64,000 nt of DNA. Source: Aulostomus chinensis (lineage: Eukaryota > Chordata > Actinopteri > Syngnathiformes > Aulostomidae). Of the stretch, positions 21,593-33,589 are shown one piece after another. Numbering within the stretch: position 1 is the first letter of the stretch; every line of letters starts with the position of its first letter. A program made the translations under genes and the position numbers. Under the pieces are notes generated by a model. It did not search any database. It was not told where the DNA came from and saw only the letters and a list, made by a program, of their open reading frames with translations. The stretch covers positions 5,567,001 through 5,631,000 of the forward strand of contig JBBMOA010000015.1 in NCBI GenBank assembly GCA_037954235.1. Reading direction: 5' to 3'.

Positions 21593-22479
21593 CTGAGAGA
21601 GAAGACGATGAAGATGAAACGTCCATTCACAAATTCCTATTTTGTTCATCATGTTCAAGCGTCCTGATGTGAGGGGATTCAAAATGATCAGATGAACAGA
21701 AGCAGCCTTGTGCTCCCGGTGTACAAGGGATGACATCAGACCGACATGGTTCCTCCCACCTGTTCCTACCTGTGTGAATAGTAAAACATCACTTCCTCCA
21801 AGATGGCGAAGAATGCCAGCTCCGTCAGGGCCCAATGGAACGTGGGCAGCTGGGGGCTGCAGGGGTCTCCTCTCCAGCTCGTCAGGTGGTAGGCGATCAC
21901 CACCATGGGCCCAGAGATGAAAGCGTGGTTGAAGAGGACCGTCTTCAACGCCTGGCGCAGTTTCACCGGATCCACCTGGACACAGGAAGGTTCAGAGGGT
22001 CAAAACGCAGGACCAAGCAGAGCACGTCATGGACTACCGTGAAGTCTTGAGAACCTCGCAGCACCAAGTACTGCAGCAACATATATACACTGAATATATA
22101 TATATATATACATACATACATATATATGTGTGTGTATATATACACACACACACATATATACATATATACATGTATATGTATGTATACATATATATGTATA
22201 CATATATACACATATGTATACATATATACACATATGTATACATATATACACATATATATATATACATATGTACATATGTATATATATACACATATATACA
22301 TATATACACATATATACATATATATATATACATATATACATATATATACACATATATATAATCACACACACACGTGTACTGTGTGTTCATTGTGTTAATA
22401 TCAATATCAGAAGTTGAGATTGAGATATTTGCCTTTTTACCTTTGAACTCTGGTCATAAACATAAACACATCACAACCC

Positions 22480-22549
<70 letters not shown>

Positions 22550-25500
22550 CGGATGAACTATTGCACAGTGACAGCACAGTGATATTTTGTTATCATCCAT
22601 TATTCTACTGTAGTTACTGAGGGAACTTTACCTCACGTACTATGAAATGCATCTGTGTTTTATTCTTTTTTAACATTCTTTTAACGCGTTTTTTAAATGT
22701 TCTTTTTGCTTTGTTGTTAAACATTTTAAGCTGCACATTTTGTATGAAAAGCGTCATTCAAGTACCACCCTGATTGTGATTATTCTGATTATTATTCATC
22801 TTATGACCCAAACCTCATATCCTGATATGGAAAATTGCATTTCAAATGATAAGTGACGATTAACGGAGAGTTGACGGTGAGATGTGAGTGTGTTGTGAGG
22901 GATCGTCTGCAGCAGAAGTTCTGTTGCTTGTGTTTCTGGTGTGTGAGGAGCGACGCCTTCATTATCGCTGCTCAGCAGTACGTCCTGTCTTCGTTTGAGG
23001 TGATGACCTCCGGTTCGTACTGTTAGTCTCAGTCTTTATCATGTCATAAGGGATGGAACTCAAAAGTTTATGACTGACATCCGATGATTATCTCTGTCTG
23101 TGACAAAGGGAATTCATCACGTTTCTTGAGTCTTGTTGCAGGAATGCATGTGACCATCTGTAGAGAATGGGATCGCAAGCTAACAGCGTACTGACAGAAA
23201 AACCCTTATTGTGCACTATTACCTGATAATTGGAGATAAAAGTGAGGATATTTTCCTTCCATCTGCAACAATGAGCCTCCTGTGCACTGTGCACCAGTTT
23301 AGAATAAAATATAATCAATAATCTGATTACATCTGAAGGTTAACCTCTGACGCTGTTCCCTGTCTTTATCTGTACAGTGTCCGACATCGTCTGCTAATCA
23401 AACACGGTCAGAGGACTTTGGTCAGATGGAGCGGACGATCGTGATCTCAAGCGTTTTCTCCTGCAGGTCAGTAAATGCAGCCAGGCAGAATAAAAACCCC
23501 ACTGACACTTGGACAGGCTTGAACACGGGGCATAGATTATTATGAGCATTTCACCAGGTGATTAGATTATTCACCCACCTTCAAGGTAGCAAAGGGTGAA
23601 GCCCGTCGAGCATGCTCAGTACGCATCCTCACCACATACTCAAACGCCATATTCTATGAAATTTACGTGAGAACTTTGTTGTTCTGATTGAATTAATGTT
23701 TTCTTTATTCCTCGTGTCACTTTTGCCTCAATAATTACTGCGTTTACAGTTACGAGTTCTTCGTATTTAAGGGATTCAGTAAAAACCAGGGTTTAGAAGC
23801 AGTGGGACTCGTAGCTCAACACTGACGACCTCCATCAGAGGTTAAATGGCATCATCAAGTGTTTTGGTTCACAGTGGCGTTGGTATCTGGAAATAAATTA
23901 CACCCAGTTGCAGTAACAGAAGTTGAGAGAATCACGGTAGTACTAGTATTGCTATTACTATCTAGTTGGTTGAAATAATTAATAATCTACTATCAATAAT
24001 ACCACTAATTAAAACTACAGAACTGAAAAATAAATCTGAACGGGCGCTGGTGTTGGACGAGCCTACCGGATTATTCTTGTCCACTTGGACGCGGTAGCGC
24101 GTGATGAAGGAGGGTTTACCGGTGATGTCCACAAACAGCAGCAGAGCGTTTGTCCCCCAGAACGTCACAGTGGGGACCAACATCGTCCCTGTAAGAGAAA
24201 CCGGGCCACTGTCAACTTTGGTAGAGTTGAGGGAAGTCCTCTGTTTTTGTCAGCTGTAAGGAACATCACCACCGAGGCCTGAGCTGTGGAGACGTTACAT
24301 AACGCCATTAAACATCCGTTTTATCCTCCCAGCAGATCAGCAACTTGAGGAGAGGTTTTATGTGGTTTGCCCTGTGCTTTATTGAACACAATTGCATCTG
24401 GAGAGAAAAAAGGGAAAAAAAAGCCCAACCTGTTCTACTGGAAGCTAAATGTACTCTGCCTTGTAATGGTACCTGGCTGACACACGAGTCACAACAAGAT
24501 TCATGGAGCTCAGCTGCACTTTGCTGATTCGAAGAGTTCCTGGGCACCACCCAACCATGGACTGGTTCTTTTTAAATGTTTCTAATTGATGCTTGGATTT
24601 GATTTTTATGTACAAAACATAAACATCATGTAAAGATTGAGCAGGCGCCTGTAAATGTTGGCTATTGGCCAAGTCAGATGTAAATTACGCATCCCAAACA
24701 TTAACAGCAAGTTACCCACTAAAGTGTCCGATTTATTATATGAGATATTGATGGGAGCTCGGCAGCAGCAACTGCCACCAATGTGCTCTGAAACAATGAG
24801 GATTCAGTCACGCACAAACGATTCTGACTCATCTTCAACACTTTTACAGATACACTGTATTAGTGATGGTTTCATTTGTGCGTTTCCAGAGGGGTGGGCT
24901 ATGATCCTGGGGGGTGTCTGCACTCCCCACCTGCCCTGCTGGTTCTACAGCGACAGAGGCTGTATGAAATAGGAGGCTGCGGAGGAAGAAACAGACTGCT
25001 GCAAGTGACACGGTTACGCTTCTTGCTCCTTTAAAGGTCAGTGAGCAACATTCATGAAATGTTCCCATGCAGGTCCATAAAAGACGTCAGGTGCTTATTA
25101 ATAGCCGTGAGGCTTGGCCTTTTGCCTGTAAGACTAAACTCAGGGCTGGAAAAAATAATATTGCATAAGAGTGCATTTGTGTGTGGGTACATTTCATGGA
25201 TGACGCCCATGTTGCAGAAAAGAAACAAGCAGTTGTTCCTCACCGAAGTAGAACAAAGCCGTGTGATGACCCTCAAACATCAGGAAAAACTTAGTCCACA
25301 AGTTCTGCCAGAAATCTCCTGAAGCTCCCCAGAACCTCTGCAGATGCCTGGAGGAGGAAACAATGTCAGGCTTCAAGTCCACAAGCTTGAAACTTCCGCT
25401 TTTCTCTTGTTGCTTGAAAACACGTCACGTACTCATGAGGGATGCAACAGTCTAGACTCCTTTTAGAGGAAAATGTCATTTCTGCTGCTGGTCACATTAT

Positions 25501-28500
25501 GCAGGTAGGTAGAAGAGGGTTCTGCTATGTCTCACTCCTTAGTTAGTTGGATCGTTAAACATGTCTGAACTCGTGGATGACCTGACGTAGACTCTTGTCA
25601 GCTCGGTCACAGTGGTACACATTTCACGTCTCTCTCTCCTGAAATATTGCAGCGCAGGCCCAGTTCCAATATCCAAGCTTTCACACCTGCAACCACATAA
25701 CAATCCCAGTGGAACTGTCTAACATGAACGGCTGCTCAAACCCTCACGTGAAGGCATGGGGACGCTGTGTTTGTCACCTCACATCGTCCACATTGTCAGC
25801 TTTAATGTCACAGGCGTTGCTCTCGCGTCCTCAGGTTCATCTCAGGCCCGGTCTTTGTTTTGCTGTATGCGAATAACCTGTAAGGGGATCTTACCATGTC
25901 AGCGAGTTGCCAAACGCAGCCAGGAACAAGATCCCAGACCCGATGACGAACGCTGCTTTCTTCACCGAGTCCCAGAGTCCTCCAGGGCCCTCCTGCACCG
26001 AGAAAAATCAACAATCCACATCTCAGTTCCGCCACTGATCTCATGATGTCGGGTTTCTTCTCCGAATACATCAGTGTTTCACCCAGGAACGTCCTACGGT
26101 GCAGGAATGTCTCCAGTGCAACACTGATCAATGAGACCAGTGAGAAAGTCTCTCCACTAAGATCCCCGCAGCTCTGAAGCCGCTTTTCCTCTCAAGTCTA
26201 CTTGCATGCAGGCAAAGAACCCTTTAAAGGGCAAATGTTTCTGTGGGTTGGCAGCATCGCCAGAGTGCAGAGACATTAAACACCATCAAGGACAAACAAA
26301 ATCAACAGCAGTTACGAAACATAAAATCATTACGTGCATCTTTACGGGGGTCAACAAAGACACTTAGACACGCGGCTCTGTCACCTCCACCACGGAGGTC
26401 GCTTTCGCTGGCGTTTCTCTTCTCGTTCTTTTCTCTTCTCTTCCTCTCTATTATTCTCGTCTGCAGAAATTCTTAACAGAAATCGTGCGGTTTTGAAAAT
26501 AAAATAAAGTCACGATAAGGAATCAGGACCGATCCGCACGGGTTTGATAGGACGAGATGCGATACTGGTTTTGTCTCTCTCACCTCGTACATTTTAATCG
26601 TACCCCAGCGTGCAGCGAATGCACGGCGTATTCGGTGAAAGCAAAATCTGAGCCAGTGAGAGAATTGGTTCACTCAGCGGGAATTAAAAGCAGGGATTGA
26701 TGTCCAGTTTACCAGACCTCCAAGAACAGCAGCTCTCACCCCGGCTGCTGCCCTCCGCTCGGCCAGCAGGAGCCACGTTGCTCCCACACACAAACGCATT
26801 CATGGACACACGCGTGTAAATACGCTGTAGGATCATTTATCTACTGGATGGGTCAGTTATTATCTAACCTCTAAGAAGCCAAGTCTTCATCCATCTCCAG
26901 AGGGACACGTGGTTACAGTTAAATCACTTTCACCGCTCTCTTGGTCGTGTACTGTTCACCGCCCCACAGGTTTCCCTGAGGGGGAAAAAATGCTACCTGT
27001 CAAGTTGAGCCTGTGTCAAAGAACAAAAGGCCACTCTGCGCTGCAGCCAAAGCCGTATGGAGGATTATTTTGGTTCCAAGTCACGACAAGTCAGAAGATT
27101 TCTACAGGAAAGTCCCCAAACATTAAGAAACATAGATAAAGTCAAATATGATGATATAAACGCCACAAATATGAGCCGAAATACCAACTGGGTGACTTAT
27201 GCAGCTCTTACATTCTCATGGCTTAACACGTGAGAACAAGGATGAGTCGGTTCTTCCATCCCATCCAATTAAAAAAAGGCAGGAGCAGTAATCAAACAAA
27301 TAAAACCTGACAGCTGTGACCAGAAGAAAAGAAAAAAAGCCATGGTGCAACGCTGCAACGGGGCTGAGGTAGTGTGGCTGTGGAGCTGTGGGGGTGTCTC
27401 ACCTGTCTGCTGCCGTCTGCTGAGGCGGCTCTGCTCACGTCTGCAAACACACAAACAATTTTATTGTATTATTTCATAAGTAAGCAAAGTATTTTGTTGT
27501 CGAAAGTTTCGAAAATCCCTTTTTTGAAATGTACTGAGTGGTTTATTAAAATAAGCGTCACGTTTCATACGTTAACCCCTCACGAGAAGGCTCGAGTTCA
27601 TCATTTACCTGTAATTCAAGACTGAGGTGTGTCTCTGTCGCCCAGTTTATCTACGTCACCTGGCGTGGAGACAGGAGCGGCGGCCCAGCACAGCTCAACT
27701 CCACGGATTACATCCTCCAGGTGATTCAACCCAAACTGAACCTGACTGCAGAGGATCTCTTGCAGTATCCTACTTCATATTAAACCCGTGTGTGGTTTGA
27801 ATCTCGTCTTACTGCCGATGTCTTTCGACTCCCCACTCGTTAGGTGTTTTTTGAAAGACGCGCCAGTCAGAAACGCATTCATGTCGACGGTAGCACGTGA
27901 ATTTCTGGTCTTTCCACGGGACAGAGATCGTTTACTGTGGTTTGGTGCAAAAGTTACAAATGGAGGATTACATAGTACATAATCCCATTATAATCCACCC
28001 TCAACAGTGTGCACTTTCAGTTAAATTCTTGGGGATAAAAGGCTGTCCTACTTCCACTCTCTCGCTCTCTCACTTTGTGGCTCAGCAGAGAGAAAAAAAA
28101 CAACGTTTCGGAAAGTGCAAGAAAACTAAATATTCACATTATAAATTACATGGCATTTAACCATTTTAGGGTGGTTAACAGGAAAAGGCCGCATGTTAGC
28201 TCAACAACAACACGATAGAAGGCTAAATCTTCCTTCAGCTCAGTTTCATGTTCAGAATACGTGTTTATGAACGTTATTTCAAAAAAAGAAATCTGTTGCT
28301 TAGTTTCGGCTGAAGACTGAGATGAAAATTAGAGGAGTGCCGTCATTCCCGTTTGGCACGTCATCAACTAATTGAACTATTTTATTGCTTGAGGAAAATA
28401 CACAAGGTTAAGAGAAATAGTTTTACCTAAACTAAAACAACGATGACAATAATGATGATGATGATGATGATCGCAACCAACTTGTGTTATTAAACTCGAT

Positions 28501-28748
28501 GCATAATTGAAAGTTAGTTTAACTTCTCAATATTTCTGACCAATGTTGAAAGATATACGTCACTATATTGTCATGACCTCGCTGTACTTCACTTGCAAAT
28601 CTATGACTGAGCAAACTTTGACTGCTAGTAAACCTCCGTGTATCCATGTATTTCCAGACAACGACTGAAACACTGAAGTGAGCGACCAGCGGCTCCATCG
28701 GCGTGTCAAACTCGGCTCCAACTTACCGCTGCTCTTTGTCTCCACCAT
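20800..28748 (-). CDS. faxdc2: Fatty acid hydroxylase domain-containing protein 2 (FAXDC2), 9 coding exons, complete
   Basis: An ER-membrane di-iron oxygenase-family protein (sterol desaturase/fatty acid hydroxylase superfamily). The human protein has been linked to C4-methyl-sterol oxidation and megakaryocyte differentiation. Exons 5' to 3' on the minus strand: 28748-28727, 27440-27403, 25992-25895, 25347-25244, 24188-24067, 21975-21770, 21592-21487, 21390-21224 and 20956-20800 (stop TGA at 20802-20800). The total is 1020 nt, 339 residues plus stop, close to human (333). All junctions are phase-compatible GT-AG. Histidine clusters are HRLFHH, HKQHH, HCGYH and HDFHH, the iron ligands of the family. 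Several hydrophobic segments are predicted before the first histidine box. An in-frame upstream ATG at 28808 would add 20 residues. Confidence 0.95.
21770..21975 (-). CDS. faxdc2: faxdc2 exon with first histidine box
   Basis: A phase 0 start at VDPVKLRQALKTVLFN, a hydrophobic stretch (ISGPMVVIAYHL), LPTFHWALTELAFFAILEE, and the end at VMFYYSHR, where the Arg codon is split AG|G across the intron. Its first His pairs with the HH in the next exon to complete box 1. Confidence 0.95.
22084..22372. repeat. Complex TA/CATATA satellite-like tract in faxdc2 intron
   Basis: About 290 bp of strictly alternating purine-pyrimidine sequence built from TA, CA and TG steps. Between about 22190 and 22260 it shows a roughly 20-bp period (repeated ACATATATACACATATGTAT). 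Many segments are self-complementary. Confidence 0.95.
22482..22548. repeat. (GT)n microsatellite, about 33 units
   Basis: A perfect GT run, about 110 bp after the alternating TA/CA tract, in the same faxdc2 intron. Confidence 0.95.
24067..24188 (-). CDS. faxdc2: faxdc2 exon (transmembrane region)
   Basis: Encodes GTMLVPTVTFWGTNALLLFVDITGKPSF followed by ITRYRVQVDKNNP, given here in two parts. The hydrophobic first half is a membrane segment. The TGKPxFIxRYRxQ motif is conserved with human FAXDC2. Phase 1 in (G|GG), 0 out. Confidence 0.93.
25244..25992 (-). CDS. faxdc2: faxdc2 N-terminal exons (2 exons)
   Basis: Exon 25992-25895 encodes EGPGGLWDSVKKAAFVIGSG and a hydrophobic stretch ILFLAAFGNSLTW. 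Exon 25347-25244 encodes HLQRFWGASGDFWQN, LWTKFFLMFEG and HHTALFYFG. The WHLQRFWGASG block, split TG|G across the intron, is almost identical to human FAXDC2. Confidence 0.93.
27403..28748 (-). CDS. faxdc2: faxdc2 first two small coding exons
   Basis: Exon 1 coding part 28748-28727 (22 nt: MVETKSS plus the first base of an Asp codon) ends in GTAAGT. Exon 2, 27440-27403 (38 nt), completes Asp and encodes VSRAASADGSRQ before GTGAGA. The phase fits exon 25992. These residues are variable in the family, so the call depends on splice sites and phase rather than similarity. Confidence 0.75.
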
Positions 28749-28749
28749 C

Positions 28750-28930
28750 GTGCCCCTCCGCTGTGTGTCTCCCTGGCCCAGCTGGCGAGTTTTGACAGAA
28801 TCACACAACAGAGCGTTTGTTTACCACCGTGTGAGACTTTTGATTGGCTCCTTCTTGGTCAGCTGACTTGAGCTGAACCCGGAAGTAGCGGGCCACTCCG
28901 TTCTTCTGCTCTCATCTAAACTTGTGTTGT
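28750..28930 (-). promoter_or_regulatory. faxdc2: Probable faxdc2 promoter / 5' end
   Basis: Just upstream of the first faxdc2 exon lie an ETS-type site CCGGAAGT at 28879-28886 and a CCAAT box (ATTGG on the + strand) at 28843-28847. The sequence between has several CpGs. These elements are typical of TATA-less housekeeping promoters. The start site itself is not visible. Confidence 0.5.
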
Positions 28931-31880
28931 TTCGTCAAATCTACATGTGCACAGGTGAAGGTTGACATCTGGCCCCGGAGGTTGTCACTGCTGGTGTTTT
29001 ATCAGATTATTGAGAGAAAATTGAGACGAAAACACAGGGTAGTTCACCTCATATCAGTTATGTAAATTATAATCTGACAGAAATCAGTTTTTCTCAGAAA
29101 TTCAACCCATGGGCTCCCCTTATGAACTAATGTCTGTTACATAATTGAAAGATAGATCCCTGTTTATGAGAGATGAAAATCCTCTGCTGCGGTACTTTTA
29201 ATCATTAATAAAACATTTAACCTGAAGCTGAAGAGTTCCCCCAATGAGAAATTAGAAATAACACTCAGTGTTGTCTTCAAATCTCTACTCTCTCTATTTT
29301 ATTTAATCAATGAGCATCTACAAAGCTCCAGTTTACTTATTCTAGTTTAGGAGGACTGTCATGTCTGTAAAGTTCAGTAAAGCATTTTCTTTGTTTTTAT
29401 TTGTATCTTCTTTGCATCTGAGCTGTAACTCCATCTTGCAGTTTGGTAATATTTACAATACCAACTACAATCGCTGCACTTTCACACGCTAACCTCTGCC
29501 GTCTCCATGCCACTGACACCTCCCCTCTGCTATTTCTTGACTCTGATAACCTTCCTGACCTGGCTGGTGCAACATGTGGTTCCAACGTTATCATCGTACA
29601 GAGGGTCTAACATGTACCTTACATGTGAAAGTGTCGTGAGATGATTGAAGCATCATATTAAGCAGATGATTCATCTTATTTTTCTTTGTCTGAAACTCGG
29701 TTATTTTTAATTTATACGTTTATGGACACCTGTCACAATATGTGCTGCACATTTACTGTACTGGGCAGAACCTCTCTGGTCATTACATGAAGATAAAATC
29801 AGTCTGGTGATAGATAAATATGTATGAATACGTCTTTGTCAATGATGAAGGCCAATATTGATAGTGCAAATACTTTTCTGACATTGAGGCACAACTCAGG
29901 TCTGACCTCTAGCGGTGACAAGCCGCCACTGCACCAACGTCTTGTGTTGTGTTGCTCAGATGTGTCACGGCAGGCCCCCTCACCCTGAGCCTGAGCTGAT
30001 TTAAATATATCATGACCCATTTAATAACGTCAAAGCTTGTTTGTGGAGCTTCACGACTCACATTTGTGTCTACTGTTGCTCCGGCCCCCGAGGGATGACA
30101 TTTGCATTTAAAATAGAAATGACACCACGTGACACTTAAATTATTCAGTAATTACTGAGAAAAATCTACTGCAACTTTATTTGACAAGCTGGTGCTATTT
30201 AACATTTCTGTCCCTGGAAAAAAAAAAGAAGTGAACTTTCCACCTCCTCCAAGAGGCAGATCCTGACTGTCTGACCTTGGAAAGCACAACTTCACTTGAT
30301 CGAATGTGTTTAAATGTTGTTGGGTTTTTTTTTTTTAAGTTTTTTGTCAGACCAATAAATTAAATCAACTCATTCTAGCATCACATAAACATATCAAATA
30401 TGTTGAGCAGCTGAAATTCTCCATATCTGCCTTTTCAGTTTTAAAAAAAAAGTATATTTGTTCAAGAAATTTACTGGCAAACTGATAGCATTACCATCCA
30501 TTTAGCATCCATTAGCTGTTGCCTAACTGTTCATTTTGTTTTAATTAGCGCGCAAGATGGTGAACATGGTATGCACGAAGCATGGTGCTGTCTTTAGCTT
30601 TGGCCCCTATATATATATATATGTATATATATATGAGGTTGATTATGTAAACGTGAATACATCATATTTCAGTATATATGCAAATATCATTATATCATAT
30701 TGGAATAGCAATTAATGTTATTTCATCACATAATTCACCTTATACAACTAGCTGTTAGCACCGGCTAACACTTAACATTAGTCTCTAACTGCAACTCAAA
30801 CATTATATGCTAACCACTGTAATCATTTGTCATTTTGTCCCATAAGACACCAGTGGATATTGACAACAACAAACAATTACACTAAACTAAAAGGACAAAT
30901 TGCAACTCCAGAATTACGTACCAACAGTTAGCTGTTAGCAAGCACCCATGGGAAAATCTGTAAAATCTCTCTTGGTGGTGTAACTGCAGTTTAAAAAGCC
31001 TTGTTTACACAAAATAAATCAGCCACAAAACTTGAACTTTTTGCATTTACTTGCAACAAACCAATCTGAAACCTGCTAGTTTACACAACTGCTGCAAATC
31101 TTTGGTGTATATTTTACTTTTACTCCCAATTTAGTCCAATGAGACACAACAGTTGCAGGGGAAGTTGCAGCGGTTTGAACTAATCAGCCTCAAATCAAAC
31201 CGGCTCAAGCCGCCTGAAGCCCAGCTCGTCAAAACCACCAATGATTAACGACACACTGGCTCATCTAACTGCTGCCGTGTAAACCAGCAGTTTTCAAACC
31301 ACGTTGTTTCAACTTGAGTTGCTGCGAATGTTTGCAGTGAACTGGGGCTTTAGGGTGTTGGACCTGCTCAAAGGTGTGGGAGAAGGAGCAAAGCAAAGCT
31401 GATGCGTATCTGGTAGCGTGGCTCAGTGTGACCTCACAGTGAGGAGGTCAAAGCTATCCGCCCGTGCCTGCCTGGGGTTCCTCCAGCATGCTCCATGGAG
31501 GCTGGGTTGAAAACTTAGAACACATTTCATTGTGTTTATGCTTCTGTTTTTGTGGAGATGTTTGTTTTCTTATGGATCAGATATTTATGTATTTTTTCCC
31601 CTCCGAGGAAACAATTCACTAATTGAGGCCTCAAAGGATGATGGGTTTGAGGCACATGAAATGAATCCTGTCACAGGGTGTCTGGAATTTGCAGTGACGC
31701 CCCTGTTGAAACAGTAAAACTATTTTCAGTGACCAAAAAAATAAATAAATAAAAATTTAAAAAAAAATTCTGATTTGCAAAACATTACAGCTCCAACCAC
31801 GTGTTTTCACGGATGAAGTCAAAGTGTGAAGGGTTAAAGATCATCCGAGCAGCAGCAGATTTGCGTTCAGCAGGTTTGAA
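28931..31880. other. Intergenic region between faxdc2 and macroh2a1
   Basis: About 3 kb, AT-rich, without a convincing gene. It contains a short TA tract at 30609-30634 and a pair of imperfect inverted arms (31068-31096 / 31267-31300) that may mark a decayed MITE. Nothing else is recognisable. Confidence 0.5.
31068..31300. repeat. Possible MITE with imperfect inverted arms
   Basis: GAAACCTGCTAGTTTACACA at about 31068 resembles the reverse complement of the segment 31267-31300 (GAAAACTGCTGGTTTACACG). Further weaker similarity extends outward. Transposon ends and target duplications were not identified. Confidence 0.35.
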
Positions 31881-31889
31881 AGCTGCTGC

Positions 31890-32580
31890 TTCTTCTTCTC
31901 TCCAGGCGGGCGGGCAGCACTGGCAGGCTGCTCCGATATCTCAGCTCGCTGTGGATTGTGGGAGACGAGGACACTGCCCAGGCTTGTCAGCGGAGACCCG
32001 GAGATATTTTCCGCCCTGCCCTGCTTTGTAAGTCTTACCACCACCGTTTTCCTATCGTTGCTTGTCGACCTTAGCCGTGTTGCCACTCACCGGACTGAGC
32101 CGTTTACGTTGCCACATCGTGTATTTTTTTTCTTTTTTTTCCCTGGCATTGAGGCCGAGAGCGAAGGCCGTGTTGCCGGGGCTGACATGCAGGGAAGGGG
32201 AGGGACAGTGGAGCGGGCAGCTGCCGCCGTTCTACCGGGGTTATTTCCACCCGGAGAGCTCTCTGACCTGAGCAGGAAATGCCCTCGGTTTGACTGACAG
32301 CTCGCTTCTTCTTCTTTTTTTTTCCTTCTTCCTTTCTCTCCTTTGACGCAGCGTGTAAATAAAACCCCAAACAAACCCGCTCGAGCCAACCGGCGGTTGG
32401 TTTTATTCGGTCGCGAGGGATGAACGTTGGTGCGGCGGTTTAGACGCACCTCCACCTGGCCGCGCAGCAGAGTCCGTCTACATCCGCTGCTGGAGAACAA
32501 GCAGGGCTGTCTCTTAACGTGTTGTCTGACATCTTTGCTCAGGAGCAGGGTCAGTTAGTACCGGAGCCCGGTGTGGCTAA
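31890..32580 (+). promoter_or_regulatory. macroh2a1: CpG-rich promoter and non-coding first exon(s) of macroh2a1
   Basis: A clear rise in CpG content in an otherwise AT-rich neighbourhood, 1.0-1.7 kb before the ATG-bearing exon. Two strong donors GTAAGT occur, at 32028 and 32581. Each could end a non-coding first exon that splices to the acceptor at 33588-33589. No TATA box is evident. Confidence 0.55.
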
Positions 32581-33589
32581 GTAAGTGTCGCTGACAGAAC
32601 GAATCACAGTTGATGTGTTCATCCGACAAATGGTTTACTTACAGTCATTTTTACACGCCGTTAAAGCAGCCGCCTACACGGTCTTAACAGGGATGTTTCT
32701 TTAACGTATAACCGCACTATTTGTGTTAGATTTATTTACATAATACCATAGCTGACTATTCCCTGGATGTTAAGATATAATACGTCATTAATTAAAGAGT
32801 TAGCAGCACTGGTCTGGTGACGATTCTTCCGTTCGAGCTGCTGTTTTGGTCACAAGAGGTTAGAACACACACAAATACCGATTTGGTTCTGTAAGTGATT
32901 GTACTGCACCAACATGTCTAATGACTGGGGGTCATGAGGCGAAGCAGCACCTCCTGGATCACCTTTGGTTAGCCGGAGTACAAATACAAACACTTTGTAT
33001 TATGTTTGACAACGACCCTGTTTCTCTCTTTTACCTCGTGGCAAAGTATTCAGTGTCTGTTACCAGAGGCTTGGGCCAGCCTTTTGATATCAAGTTATTG
33101 TTTTAAGGTGGAAACTCCAAGACTTTAAATCCAAGAGCCCATTCCAGTTCCCACAATCATTTTTGTTTTCAAATATAAAGAGAGATGTTGTGATGTACTG
33201 GTCATAAACCTGCAACCTTCTTCATTAAAGCTTAGCAACACAGCCACAACATGAATCACGAGTTTGCCTGGAAGATTTAGCCAACCTTTGTTTAGATGCA
33301 TCGAAATGACTTTGTGTCTTGTGTAAATATAGTATTTATGATTATTATTATTATTATTTTGATCATAATTGATGGCAGTTTCCTTTAACAACATAGATAA
33401 TATGATCTTGTTAGTAGGTAGAAGCTAGATCTCTTGTTGGGGACATGCCTCCTGGTGTAGAACAGATTTTAATGTGTCAAAATGACCCAAAGTAGTAGTA
33501 GTAGAAATCAGGGTTTTCAAAACTGGAAAAAAATGAAAGTAAGTAAAATGAAGATTTTCTGATGGATCCTGGTTGATGTGACCCTGCAG

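Noticed and set aside
22027..22417. Several open frames of Tyr/Ile/His/Thr repeats
   Set aside because: Artefacts of the alternating TA/CA tract.
32087..32500. 137-codon open frame on the minus strand in the CpG-rich block
   Set aside because: Arg/Pro/Ser-rich translation typical of GC-rich promoter DNA; no similarity.
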